Source of the DNA: Marinobacter azerbaijanicus
GTDB taxonomy: Bacteria > Pseudomonadota > Gammaproteobacteria > Pseudomonadales > Oleiphilaceae
DNA: 64,000 nucleotides
Assembly: GCF_030250645.1 (NCBI RefSeq)
Contig: NZ_JASSVS010000007.1
Coordinates: 62,001-126,000, forward strand
Direction of reading: 5' to 3'
Both the position numbers and the translations under genes were made by a program. The notes under the pieces were generated by a model, which worked only from the letters and a program-made list of their open reading frames with translations, did not search any database and was not told where the DNA came from. Positions within the stretch are counted from its first letter, which is position 1; each line of letters begins with the position of its first letter. Shown here one piece after another: positions 45,131 through 54,276 of this stretch.

Positions 45131-47983
45131 TTGACCATTCATACCGCTCCCATTGCCCTGGACTTTGATGAGGGTATCGACCGAAAAACGCTGCGTCAGC
45201 TGCGGGACCGGTTCATGGCTGTCAATCAGCAGCGCTGGGAGCGCGCCCGTTCCGCCCTGACCTATCGTCAGCAGGCGGTCCTGGAGGTGTTGCCGCTGGT
45301 ATTCCACCTTAATCACCCGTCGCTGCCCGGCTACCTCGACAGTGACTGCCCTTACGGATTGAGCCATTACCGGCCCACGGAGCCCACCCTGAATGCGGCC
45401 AGGCGCCTGGCCAGAACCTTTTCGCTCAAGGATGAGGGGCGCCGGAAGCCTGATCTGGAAGCCCTGTTCCTGATGGGAAGTCCCGGTACCCTCGGCCATT
45501 CAGTGGCCAGCGATCTGGACATCTGGTTGTGCCACCGTCCGAATCTGTCCGAACGCGGTGTCCGTTGTCTTGAACGCAAGGCGGAGAATCTTTCGGCCTG
45601 GGCGTCGACTCTGGGTGTCGAGCTTCATGTATTTGTTTTCTCGGCCGCAGACTGGCGGGCAGGGCGTCAGCGTGCGGAAGTCACCGGTGAGAACTGCGGT
45701 AGCGCGCAGCATTATCTCCTGCTGGATGAGTTCTACCGCACCAGCATTCATCTGGGTGGCTGCTATCCCCTGTGGTGGCTGGTTCCTGTGGAAGACGAGG
45801 GGCGTTACGACGAGTGCGCGCGGCAACTGATTGACTGTCGTTTCATTCGTGGCGATGAGTACATCGATTTCGGGCCGGCGCTGTCGATACCGGAAGAGGA
45901 GTTTCTCGGCGCCGGCGTATGGCAGCTGTACAAAGGCATTGATGCCCCCTGGAAATCTATTCTCAAGCTGCTGCTGATTGAGTGTTATGCCCGGGGCAAC
46001 ACCCAGCCACTGCTGTCCCGGGTCTTCAAGGCTGCGGTCTATGCCGGGGCTACAGATCCCGATCGGCTTGACCCTTATGTGTTGCTTTACGAACGGCTGG
46101 AGCAGTGGCTGCTTGAGGAAGATGCTCCCGAGCGTCTGGCACTGGTTCGCCAGAGCCTTTATCTGAAAGCCGGCCTTCCCCTGACCCGTTCCGGACAGGT
46201 GATTTCCGGCTGGCGCACCGATCTGCTACGGACACTGGTTGAAGGCTGGGGCTGGTCTGCCGCAGAGGTCGAGAATCTGGATAACCGGAGCCGCTGGCGT
46301 GCGGAAGATGTCGTGACTCTGCGCCGGGCCGTAGTGGCGGAACTTACCCACAGCTATCGTCTGCTGTCGCGGCTGGCCCGTGATCATGGTACCCGTGCCG
46401 CTATCAGTAGTAACGATATGAACCTGCTGGGGCGTAAGCTCTACGCCGCTTTCCAGCGCAAGGCCGGCAAGATCGAACAGATCAATCCCGGGCTGGCACC
46501 CTCTCTTGTGGAAGAGAATCTTGCATTTCATCACCAGTCGGAGCAGGGCGGAGCTGTCGGGGCTGAGGGCTGGTTGTTGTACCGGGACCTTGAAGACCCA
46601 TCCGATGCGTTCTGGCAACCGGTCATTCGCCGCTCCGGAAACCTGACAGAGCTGATGGTGTGGTGCTACTGCAATGGCCTGCTGAGCCGGTCTACCCGCT
46701 TGAATGTGCGGGCCGGCAGTAGCACTGCGTCAGTAGCAGAGCTGCGGGAAATGCTGGACGCACTTGGCTCCTTTCTGTCCATCCCGGTGGAGCCCGCCAG
46801 TCGGGAGGCCCTGTCCAGGGGCGTGCATCCACTGCGGAATCTGCTGTTCGTGAATGTGGGGCTGGACCCACAGGCCCATCTGACCGAGCGTGGCCTGCAC
46901 AAACTCAGCGCACGGCATGATTCTCTGGGGTTCAGCGGCGGTCGGGAAAACCTGGTAAGCACCATTGATCAGGTTACCTTCAACAGCTGGCATGAAGTCA
47001 GTCTGCAGCACTATGCGGCCGGCGACACCCTAATCCAGTGTCTGAAAAATGTGCTGGCTTCGGTCGCCGGCACGCCGGACCGATTGCCCGACATTATGGT
47101 CCACAGCCACAATAAGGGGCATGGTGCCACCATTGCGCGTCGGGTGCGTGAGCTCTTTGCCGATGTCATGCGCCACTTTTTTGCGGGGGGGGCGGGCCCT
47201 CATCCGCTCCGCTATGTCATTGAAATGGATCGGCGCTTTTTCGTCTTGCGCTTTAATGGCAACGAGCCGGGGTTTGTCGCCCTGGATAGCAGTGAATCGC
47301 TCATGGATTATCTGGCCAAGCCCCAGGAGTCCTATGTACCGGTGGTGTTTGACCGTCATGCGCTGCTGGATGACCTGCCGTTGCGAGCGGTCTGCCACGC
47401 CAGTGAGCCGGGGAATATACAGGTGTTCTACAGGGTCACCGGTGACAGAGCCCGTGTTTGGGTAGTGGATGAACTGGGATCGGTATTCTCCTGGCAGCAG
47501 GGGTATGTCAATCGTCGCTATCTGTTGGTGCCCTTGCTGCGATTCCTGGAAAACCTGACTGAGCGACGCCAGTTGCGGCAACTGGATGCGGTGGCGGATA
47601 TTGCCGGGACCCGGTGTTATGAGGTGCTGCTCCGTGGCGGCCAGTGGCTGACAGAGCGCCGCCCGGATGCCGACAGTCATGTTCCTCTACCGGGGCTTGA
47701 AGTGCAGGCGATTGGCATTCAGGAAGGAGGTGCCCGGGTCCGCTTCGACATTTTCTGTGGTGATCAGGAATTTACTGTGCAGGAATATGGAAACCAGCTG
47801 ATTCCGGCGGTGGCGCATTACATCCGTTCCCAGCGTAATAGTCCGGAGCGGTATCCGGTATACCTGACCGATGTTCATTTGCCCCACGATCTGGATCCCC
47901 AGGTTTACCAGCAGGATATTCAGACGATCCAGTACCTGTATTATCGCTCTGAACTTGAAAATGCCCTGAATCAGCACCTCTGA
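45131..47983 (+). CDS. cyaA: Class I adenylate cyclase CyaA
   Basis: A 950-residue class I cyclase. The nucleotidyltransferase core shows LFLMGSPGTLGHSVASDLDIWLC, with the GS…DxD pattern, early in the protein (about residues 115-140), and the C-terminal regulatory half ends NALNQHL. It converts ATP to cAMP for Crp signalling. A TTG start at 45131 is chosen: GGAG lies five bases before it and N-terminal residues fit the family, while the open frame to 45059 has no ribosome-binding site. E. coli cyaA also uses TTG, which limits its synthesis. cyaY, usually downstream, is absent here. Confidence 0.95.
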   Translation: MTIHTAPIALDFDEGIDRKTLRQLRDRFMAVNQQRWERARSALTYRQQAVLEVLPLVFHLNHPSLPGYLDSDCPYGLSHYRPTEPTLNAARRLARTFSLKDEGRRKPDLEALFLMGSPGTLGHSVASDLDIWLCHRPNLSERGVRCLERKAENLSAWASTLGVELHVFVFSAADWRAGRQRAEVTGENCGSAQHYLLLDEFYRTSIHLGGCYPLWWLVPVEDEGRYDECARQLIDCRFIRGDEYIDFGPALSIPEEEFLGAGVWQLYKGIDAPWKSILKLLLIECYARGNTQPLLSRVFKAAVYAGATDPDRLDPYVLLYERLEQWLLEEDAPERLALVRQSLYLKAGLPLTRSGQVISGWRTDLLRTLVEGWGWSAAEVENLDNRSRWRAEDVVTLRRAVVAELTHSYRLLSRLARDHGTRAAISSNDMNLLGRKLYAAFQRKAGKIEQINPGLAPSLVEENLAFHHQSEQGGAVGAEGWLLYRDLEDPSDAFWQPVIRRSGNLTELMVWCYCNGLLSRSTRLNVRAGSSTASVAELREMLDALGSFLSIPVEPASREALSRGVHPLRNLLFVNVGLDPQAHLTERGLHKLSARHDSLGFSGGRENLVSTIDQVTFNSWHEVSLQHYAAGDTLIQCLKNVLASVAGTPDRLPDIMVHSHNKGHGATIARRVRELFADVMRHFFAGGAGPHPLRYVIEMDRRFFVLRFNGNEPGFVALDSSESLMDYLAKPQESYVPVVFDRHALLDDLPLRAVCHASEPGNIQVFYRVTGDRARVWVVDELGSVFSWQQGYVNRRYLLVPLLRFLENLTERRQLRQLDAVADIAGTRCYEVLLRGGQWLTERRPDADSHVPLPGLEVQAIGIQEGGARVRFDIFCGDQEFTVQEYGNQLIPAVAHYIRSQRNSPERYPVYLTDVHLPHDLDPQVYQQDIQTIQYLYYRSELENALNQHL

Positions 47984-48070
47984 CCTGCGGAATCGTTGCC
48001 TGAGGCATCTCGCCGCGCATGGGCTCACTCAGGTATACTTTGCTCATACAGGTAACAGGGGCAGGTAACC

Positions 48071-48238
48071 ATGAAGCCAGGACAGATAATCATGTTCCTG
48101 CTGGTGATAGCCGGGTTTATTGCAGGCTGTGGTCAGAAAGGACCGTTGTATCGTGAGATACCTTCTGATAACAACGCGGCCGCCGAACAGGCCGGCGACA
48201 GCGAGCAGAGCCGGGACGAAGACACCGGTGACCGCTAG
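48071..48238 (+). CDS. lptM: Small lipoprotein LptM (YifL family)
   Basis: A 55-residue lipoprotein. A short signal peptide (IIMFLLVIAGFIAGC) leads to a lipobox cysteine at residue 20, followed by the family block CGQKGPLY. The tail is acidic and Ser/Asp-rich. In E. coli LptM helps assemble the LptD-LptE lipopolysaccharide translocon. It sits just before lysA, the same place as lppL in Pseudomonas and yifL before dapF in E. coli. Read directly from the sequence; the ATG at 48071 follows GGGGCAGG. Confidence 0.88.
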   Translation: MKPGQIIMFLLVIAGFIAGCGQKGPLYREIPSDNNAAAEQAGDSEQSRDEDTGDR

Positions 48239-48274
48239 ACCCGGTTAGCTGCCCCCAACAGACTCAGGATTTAC

Positions 48275-49525
48275 ATGGATCACTTTAACTACCGTAACGG
48301 CGAGTTGTACGCCGAGGACGTACCGGTTTCGGCTATTGCCGAGCGGTTCGGCACGCCAGCCTATGTGTACTCCCGCGCCACCCTGGAGCGGCATTACCAT
48401 GCCTATGATGATGCCCTGGCCGGTCGTCCCCATCTGGTCTGTTATGCCGTCAAGGCCAACAGCAATATTGCGGTATTGAACGTGCTGGCACGGCTCGGTG
48501 CGGGTTTCGACATTGTCTCTGCCGGGGAACTGGAGCGAGTGATCCGTGCCGGTGGCGATCCTGCAAAAACCGTGTTTTCCGGTGTGGGGAAGCAGCGTTG
48601 GGAAATGCGCCGGGCGCTGGAAGCCGGTGTTCGCTGTTTTAACGTGGAATCCGATACTGAACTGGACCGGCTCAACGAAGTGGCGGGCGAACTGGGTACC
48701 AAGGCACCGGTTTCCCTGCGGGTGAACCCTGATGTTGACGCCGGAACCCATCCGTATATCTCCACCGGACTGAAAGAAAACAAGTTCGGGATCGACATCG
48801 CTGAAGCACCTGCGGTCTATGAGAGCGCCGCCGCCATGCCCAACCTGGATATACAGGGCGTGGATTGCCATATCGGTTCCCAACTGACATCGGTAACACC
48901 GTTCCTGGACGCCCTGGACCGGGTACTGGTGCTGATCGACACCCTGGCGCAAAAGAACATCATTATCCGCCACCTGGATATGGGCGGCGGCCTGGGTGTT
49001 ACCTACGACCGGGAGCAGCCACCACAGCCGTCGGACTATGTCACGGCGCTGGCTGAACGCCTGGGTGACCGTAAACTGGAGCTGATTATGGAACCGGGCC
49101 GGTCCATTGCGGCCAATGCCGGTATCCTGCTGACGCGGGTGGAATTCCTCAAGTGCACGGAACATCGTAATTTCGCCATCATTGATGCGGCGATGAATGA
49201 CCTGATCCGTCCGGCGCTCTACAGCGCCTGGCAGTCGATCATACCGGTAACACCCCGTAATGAGGGTGAGGAAAAAGCCTGGGACCTGGTGGGCCCGGTG
49301 TGTGAAACCGGCGATTTTCTGGGCAAGGACCGCAAACTGCGGCTTCAGGCGGGCGACCTGCTGGCAGTTCGCTCCGCTGGCGCCTATGGTTTTGTCATGA
49401 GCTCCAACTACAACACCCGTAATCGTCCGCCGGAACTGATGGTGGATGGCGACCAGGTCCACGTGGTTCGTCGTCGGGAAACCCTGGAAGAGCAGCTTGG
49501 CCCTGAAAGCTGTTTGCCGGAATGA
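48275..49525 (+). CDS. lysA: Diaminopimelate decarboxylase
   Basis: A 416-residue PLP enzyme of the alanine racemase fold. The PLP-binding lysine lies in [14 protein letters not shown], with HIGSQL and [11 protein letters not shown] further on and the substrate Cys/Glu in VCETGDFLG. It decarboxylates meso-diaminopimelate to L-lysine. It lies 36 bp after lptM and overlaps the next reading frame by ATGA. A shared transcript with dapF fits the pathway, since DapF makes its substrate. Confidence 0.97.
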   Translation: MDHFNYRNGELYAEDVPVSAIAERFGTPAYVYSRATLERHYHAYDDALAGRPHLVCYAVKANSNIAVLNVLARLGAGFDIVSAGELERVIRAGGDPAKTVFSGVGKQRWEMRRALEAGVRCFNVESDTELDRLNEVAGELGTKAPVSLRVNPDVDAGTHPYISTGLKENKFGIDIAEAPAVYESAAAMPNLDIQGVDCHIGSQLTSVTPFLDALDRVLVLIDTLAQKNIIIRHLDMGGGLGVTYDREQPPQPSDYVTALAERLGDRKLELIMEPGRSIAANAGILLTRVEFLKCTEHRNFAIIDAAMNDLIRPALYSAWQSIIPVTPRNEGEEKAWDLVGPVCETGDFLGKDRKLRLQAGDLLAVRSAGAYGFVMSSNYNTRNRPPELMVDGDQVHVVRRRETLEEQLGPESCLPE

Positions 49526-49569
49526 GTGGGGATGATGCTATGAGTCAGCCTCGACGCGGGCAGGGGCCC

Positions 49570-50505
49570 ATGCTCAGTTTCACCAAAATGCACGGTCTGG
49601 GCAACGACTTCATGGTGGTGGACGCCATCAGTCAGCCGTTCCGCCTGCGCCCTGATATGATCCGTGAGCTTGCCGACCGGCACTTTGGCATCGGCTTCGA
49701 TCAGTTGCTGGTTGTTGAGCCCCCGGGGCTGCCGGACGTGGATTTCCGTTACCGGATTTTTAACAGCGACGGTTCGGAAGTAGAACAGTGCGGTAATGGT
49801 GCCCGCTGTTTTGCGCGCTTTGTCCGTGACCAGCGCCTGACCAACAAGAAAGTGATCCGGGTGCAGACTGCCAAGGGCGTGATCGAACTGAGGGTTGGCC
49901 GTGGTGGTATGGTGACGGTGGACATGGGTGTGCCCGAACTGAACCCCCCGGCCATTCCTTTCGCAGCCGATCGCCGCAAGGATGTTTACACGGTAGAGGT
50001 GGGTGATGAAACCGTGGAACTCAGCGCCATATCCATGGGCAACCCCCACGGAGTGCTGGTGGTGGATGATGTGGACGCTGCGCCGGTGGGCGAGCTTGGT
50101 CCCCGGCTGGAAAGTCATCCGCGATTCCCGGCGCGGGCCAACATCGGGTTTTTGCAGATTATTGACCGCTCGCATGCGCGGCTGAGGGTGTTCGAACGCG
50201 GCTCCGGTGAAACCATGGCCTGTGGCAGTGGCGCCTGTGCAGCAGTCGTCGCGGGTTGTCTTCGAGGACTGTTGGACAGCCGGGTGGATGTAGAGCTCAA
50301 GGGCGGCCATCTGGTCATTGAATGGCAGGGTGAAGGGGCCCCTGTTATGATGGAAGGCCCGACCGCCAGCGTCTTTGAGGGTCAGCTTCGCCTGCCGGGA
50401 GACCAGTCCCCACGACGTCGGAAAAGTACACGGCAGGGCGATACCAGACCGGGCCATAACCGGCAGCAGAATCGCCATCGCCAGCCAGCAACATCAAAGC
50501 CCTGA
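49570..50505 (+). CDS. dapF: Diaminopimelate epimerase
   Basis: A 311-residue DapF from the chosen ATG ([14 protein letters not shown]). The two catalytic cysteines are in EQCGNGARC and [11 protein letters not shown]. It converts L,L- to meso-diaminopimelate. Starts at 49540 and 49522 are open; the latter overlaps the lysA stop by ATGA. After the family's usual end (FEGQLRL) there is an unusual basic, Arg/Gln-rich tail of about 35 residues, absent from typical DapF proteins. Confidence 0.93.
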   Translation: MLSFTKMHGLGNDFMVVDAISQPFRLRPDMIRELADRHFGIGFDQLLVVEPPGLPDVDFRYRIFNSDGSEVEQCGNGARCFARFVRDQRLTNKKVIRVQTAKGVIELRVGRGGMVTVDMGVPELNPPAIPFAADRRKDVYTVEVGDETVELSAISMGNPHGVLVVDDVDAAPVGELGPRLESHPRFPARANIGFLQIIDRSHARLRVFERGSGETMACGSGACAAVVAGCLRGLLDSRVDVELKGGHLVIEWQGEGAPVMMEGPTASVFEGQLRLPGDQSPRRRKSTRQGDTRPGHNRQQNRHRQPATSKP

Positions 50506-50521
50506 CCATCAGGAGAGCAAC

Positions 50522-51268
50522 ATGACAGATCAAACGGCCCACAAGAAGGCCGGAGAGCTCACCCCGGAAGCTGTTGCGGACTATCTGCGCGACAACCCCG
50601 ATTTCTTTGTTGATCAGGACGAACTCCTGCGTAGCCTGACACTGCCCCATGACAGCGGCCGTGCAATATCGCTGGTGGAGCGTCAGGTACATCTGTTCCG
50701 TGAGCAGCGTGATACCCTGCGTCGCGAGCTGGTGGAGCTGGTTTCCATTGCCCGGCATAACGACCGCCTGTTTGAGAAAAGCAAACGGTTGTTGATGCAG
50801 GTGATCGAAGCTCGCAACCTGAATGATATGGCGGCCGCCATAGATGACAGTATCCGTGGTGACTTCGGCCTGGATGCAGCTTCGGTCATTCTGTTCACTG
50901 ACTCCGAATTGCCGGCGGCTGCCCAGGGTGCTTTGCATGTGGTGTCACCGGAGGCGGCAAAAGCGCGCCTTGGCGGTTTGCTGGAAGGAGACCGTGCCGT
51001 CTGTGGCCAGTTCCGTGAAAGTGAACGAAGCTTCCTGTTCCCTGACCGGGAAGAGCCGATAGCCTCTGTCGCACTGGTGCCGCTGCGCCATGATGAGCTG
51101 GTAGGCGTGTTCGCCGTAGGTAGCTGTGAACCCGGGTATTTCGACCAGAGCATGGGCTCGCTTTTCCTGACCTATATCAGCGATACCCTGAGCAGGCTAC
51201 TGCCCCCCATACTGCAGCGCCATACGGCCGCAGTGCCGGTCACCGACGTGGTGGCGGAGTCTCGCTGA
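50522..51268 (+). CDS. DUF484 family protein
   Basis: A 248-residue DUF484 (YigA-like) protein: an N-terminal helical part (VADYLRDNPDFFVDQDELLRSLTLPHDSG, with a coiled coil VERQVHLFREQRDTLRRELVELV) and a C-terminal GAF-like domain (SVILFTDSELPAAAQG, VALVPLRHDELVGVFAVGS). Function is unknown; it is always near xerC in gammaproteobacteria. The ATG at 50522 follows AGGAG; an open frame from 50375 would overlap dapF. XerC follows after 2 bp. Confidence 0.9.
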   Translation: MTDQTAHKKAGELTPEAVADYLRDNPDFFVDQDELLRSLTLPHDSGRAISLVERQVHLFREQRDTLRRELVELVSIARHNDRLFEKSKRLLMQVIEARNLNDMAAAIDDSIRGDFGLDAASVILFTDSELPAAAQGALHVVSPEAAKARLGGLLEGDRAVCGQFRESERSFLFPDREEPIASVALVPLRHDELVGVFAVGSCEPGYFDQSMGSLFLTYISDTLSRLLPPILQRHTAAVPVTDVVAESR

Positions 51269-51270
51269 GC

Positions 51271-52218
51271 ATGAGTCAGGCCATTGATGAAACAGGCCTG
51301 ATTGCTGCGCTCTATGAGCCATTGGAAGGCTTTTTGCGTTACCTGGCATCGGAAAAGCGGCATTCGCCGCGCACCTGCAGCAGTTATCGCGACGACCTCA
51401 AGCGCTTTCTCGCCTGGACGCGGGAGCAGCAGGCTCCGGACTGGCGGGCCCTGACCAACCATGATCTTCGGCGGTATGTTGCCCTGCTGAGCCGGGAGGG
51501 GCTTGGCGGGCGCAGCATTGCCCGGCACCTTTCTGCAATTCGTCGGTTCTACGAATACCTGCTGCGGGAACATCTGGCCACGGATAACCCCGCCCTGGAT
51601 ATCCGGGCTCCCAAGGCCGGTAAGCGCCTGCCCAGGGTGGCGGACGTCGACCAGCTTAATCACCTGCTTGATGCGACTCCTGACGATCCACTGGAAATTC
51701 GTGATCTGAGCATGTTTGAACTGATGTATTCATCAGGTCTGCGGTTGTCGGAACTGGCCGGCCTGAATCTGCATTCCGTGGACCAGCGTGGCGGAGAGGT
51801 TCGAGTGCTTGGTAAGGGCAGCAAGGAGCGAATTCTGCCGGTCGGGCGTAAGGCGCTTGATGCGCTTGCCTGTTGGCTCGAGGTTCGCGGGGTAATGGCG
51901 CCGGAGGCCGAGAGCGCATTGTATGTGAGCCGTCGCGGAGACAGGCTCAGCACACGCAGCATCCAGTCACGGCTCAGCCGTTGGGGGCTGACAAAAGGGG
52001 CCGATCAACGATTGCATCCGCATTTGTTGCGACACTCGTTTGCCAGTCACATGCTGGAATCCAGTGGCGACTTGCGGGCGGTTCAGGAGCTGCTGGGCCA
52101 TGCGGACATAGCAACAACACAGGTCTATACTCATCTCGATTTCCAGCATCTGGCAAAGGTTTACGACCAGAGCCATCCCCGTGCCCGTCGTGGCCAAAAA
52201 CAAGGCAGGGAGAGCTAA
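51271..52218 (+). CDS. xerC: Site-specific tyrosine recombinase XerC
   Basis: A 315-residue XerC. An N-terminal SAM-like DNA-binding domain (FLRYLASEKRHSPRTCSSYRDDLKRFLAW) precedes the catalytic domain with R in SSGLRLSELAGL, K in LGKGSKERILP, H-X2-R in HLLRHSFASHML, and H…Y in LGHADIATTQVYTH. With XerD it resolves chromosome dimers at dif. It is 2 bp after the DUF484 gene. The diguanylate cyclase gene begins at the base after its stop codon. Confidence 0.96.
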   Translation: MSQAIDETGLIAALYEPLEGFLRYLASEKRHSPRTCSSYRDDLKRFLAWTREQQAPDWRALTNHDLRRYVALLSREGLGGRSIARHLSAIRRFYEYLLREHLATDNPALDIRAPKAGKRLPRVADVDQLNHLLDATPDDPLEIRDLSMFELMYSSGLRLSELAGLNLHSVDQRGGEVRVLGKGSKERILPVGRKALDALACWLEVRGVMAPEAESALYVSRRGDRLSTRSIQSRLSRWGLTKGADQRLHPHLLRHSFASHMLESSGDLRAVQELLGHADIATTQVYTHLDFQHLAKVYDQSHPRARRGQKQGRES

Positions 52219-53898
52219 ATGCCATCGGATTCATCCTGGAAAGCCAAGTACCTGAAGGCGCTTGAATCATCGGAAGAACGCGAGTCCCAATGGAACACCG
52301 AGAAAAACCAGCTCCAACGCATGCTGGTTCGAACGAGCCTGGCCTCTGAAGGGCAGAACCGGGAGCTGGATCGTCTGCTCGCCCATTTGCGCAGCGAGTT
52401 ACGGAAGGAATCTCCCGACTCCGAAAGCTGGCGCAAGTTGCAGGATCGCATTGATCGCCAGGTGTCGGTACTTGATGAACAGAAAATGGAATCCGCGCGT
52501 CGCATCAGTCTCACGTTTGAACAGCTTTTGTCCGAATTGCGTGCCCACCCTCTGTTTGCCAACGGCAAGGACCGCCTTCGTGATCTGGAAAAACGGCTTC
52601 GTAAACCGGAAACGCATCAGTTGCACTTTACTGAGTGGCTGTCTGATCTTGCGGGGGTTCTGGAAACCGGACTGATGGGAACCGGGGAGCAGGGACCAAA
52701 GCCCGGAATATTTGGCCGGCTGTTCGGTGCCCGTGATTCGCTGCCGGAAAAGACGGAGGCCGACACCTCGGATGTCCGGCCTGCCCCGGCGGGATCGGAG
52801 CTGGATCAGGGGGATGCGGAAGAAGCCAGCCAGCGCCTGAGAATTGCGCGGAGGGTAGGTGAGTTGCTCGGGCACCTGCTGGGGCAGGTATCCCTGGAGC
52901 CCGTCTCGGAGGCCCGGGCCAGGCGGCTGCAGGAGTCATTGCTCAATAGTGATAACTGGGATGAGCTGCGCGAAGGGCTGAACGGCGTAGCGGAACTGGT
53001 GATTGCGGCGGTCACAAGAAGCCAGAGGGAGTTTGAGGCATTCCTCAGACGCCTGGATGAGAGGCTGGAGTCATTACGGCAATGCTTTTCCGAGCAGACA
53101 GCCGCGCAGACCGGTCGCCTCGACGCGTCTGAGGCGCTGGATCGTGAAATCCGGGATGAACTACAGGTGTTCGGCGCGCAAGTGGAGTCCAGTGCGGATT
53201 TTGGCCAGTTGAAGGCCTCGGTCGGGCGGCATCTGGAGTCGATAAGCGGCGCTGTGGAACGCTTCCGCACCCAGGAGTCTGAGCGTGAGAAGAACCTGTC
53301 GCAGCAACTGGAGTTGATGCACGAAAAGCTGGCAGCGGTGGAAGCACAATCGGAGCAGGTGCGGGAAGAGCTCGCGGAAGAGCGCCAGAAGGCGCTGAGG
53401 GATGTTCTTACCCAGCTGCCCAACCGGGAGGCATGGCAGGAGCGCCTTGCGTTCGAATGTCAGCGTTGGCAGCGCTATCGCCACCCCCTGACGATTGGCG
53501 TGCTCGACATCGATTTTTTCAAGCGGGTGAATGACTCCTACGGTCACAAAGCCGGTGACAGGGTGTTGCAACTTGTGGCCAAGGCGCTGAGTGAGCGGCT
53601 CCGGACAACGGATTTTATTGCCCGCTTCGGTGGTGAGGAGTTTGTCATTCTTTTGCCCGAGACCCCATCAGATGTCGCAAAGTCGGTGCTTGATGGCATG
53701 CGGGAGCATATTGCCTCATTGCCGTTCCATTTTCAGGGGAGTCCCGTGTCCGTGACGTTTTCCGCCGGGCTTGCAGAGTTTACTGACGGGGACGATGAGG
53801 ACGAGGTTTTTGATCGCGCGGACAAAGCTCTGTACCTCGCCAAGGACTCTGGGCGCGACCGGGTGCTGATCAGTGGGGGCAGCCCCCCTGCAACCTGA
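52219..53898 (+). CDS. Diguanylate cyclase with long N-terminal coiled-coil region
   Basis: A 559-residue soluble protein. Residues 1-380 are helical and charge-rich with coiled-coil stretches (ESQWNTEKNQLQRMLV, MHEKLAAVEAQSEQVREE); no sensory domain was recognised. The C-terminal GGDEF domain is intact: GGEEF at residues 471-475, with an RxxD inhibitory site at 462-465 (RTTD). It should make c-di-GMP with product inhibition. The layout resembles polar DgcP-type cyclases. It starts directly after xerC with no gap, taking the position of the HAD-family yigB gene found there in related genomes. Confidence 0.9.
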   Translation: MPSDSSWKAKYLKALESSEERESQWNTEKNQLQRMLVRTSLASEGQNRELDRLLAHLRSELRKESPDSESWRKLQDRIDRQVSVLDEQKMESARRISLTFEQLLSELRAHPLFANGKDRLRDLEKRLRKPETHQLHFTEWLSDLAGVLETGLMGTGEQGPKPGIFGRLFGARDSLPEKTEADTSDVRPAPAGSELDQGDAEEASQRLRIARRVGELLGHLLGQVSLEPVSEARARRLQESLLNSDNWDELREGLNGVAELVIAAVTRSQREFEAFLRRLDERLESLRQCFSEQTAAQTGRLDASEALDREIRDELQVFGAQVESSADFGQLKASVGRHLESISGAVERFRTQESEREKNLSQQLELMHEKLAAVEAQSEQVREELAEERQKALRDVLTQLPNREAWQERLAFECQRWQRYRHPLTIGVLDIDFFKRVNDSYGHKAGDRVLQLVAKALSERLRTTDFIARFGGEEFVILLPETPSDVAKSVLDGMREHIASLPFHFQGSPVSVTFSAGLAEFTDGDDEDEVFDRADKALYLAKDSGRDRVLISGGSPPAT

Positions 53899-53899
53899 G

Positions 53900-54133
53900 T
53901 CAGTGACGCATCAGTGCGTCCAGCTCGTCGATAATTTCCGCCCAGTCGGAGTCGTCCTCCAGGCCTTCCTCCAGGAAGTGGGATTGGCTCTCGGACCAGA
54001 AAGGCGCGTCCTGCAGGGCGATTTCCGAAGGAAGGGGTGAGTGTTTTGCAATGAAATCCTCAATACTGCGTTTGTCAGAGGGCATGCCCAGCTGTTCAAA
54101 CAGGGCGCTGAACGTGTGTTTGCTGGTATCCAT
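53900..54133 (-). CDS. DUF2789 family protein
   Basis: A 77-residue acidic protein matching the DUF2789 family: MDTSKHTFSALFEQLGMPSDK at the N-terminus, then SIEDFIAKHSPL and APFWSESQSHFLEE. The C-terminus is DDSDWAEIIDELDALM. Function unknown; family length is normal. It is convergent with the cyclase gene, with a single base between the two stop codons. The following 143 bp to the sensor kinase gene hold no other gene. Confidence 0.85.
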   Translation of the reverse strand: MDTSKHTFSALFEQLGMPSDKRSIEDFIAKHSPLPSEIALQDAPFWSESQSHFLEEGLEDDSDWAEIIDELDALMRH

Positions 54134-54276
54134 TGTAATGGCTCTCCCCGGGGCGTTCCCCAGTTTGTCGATGAATGCGAGTCAGGTCACGGTAAATCGG
54201 GTAACCCGCTGAATGCAATCAAAAGAATTTACGGGTATGGTTCCCTGAACTGTAGCCAAACCGGTGAGGATATCCA

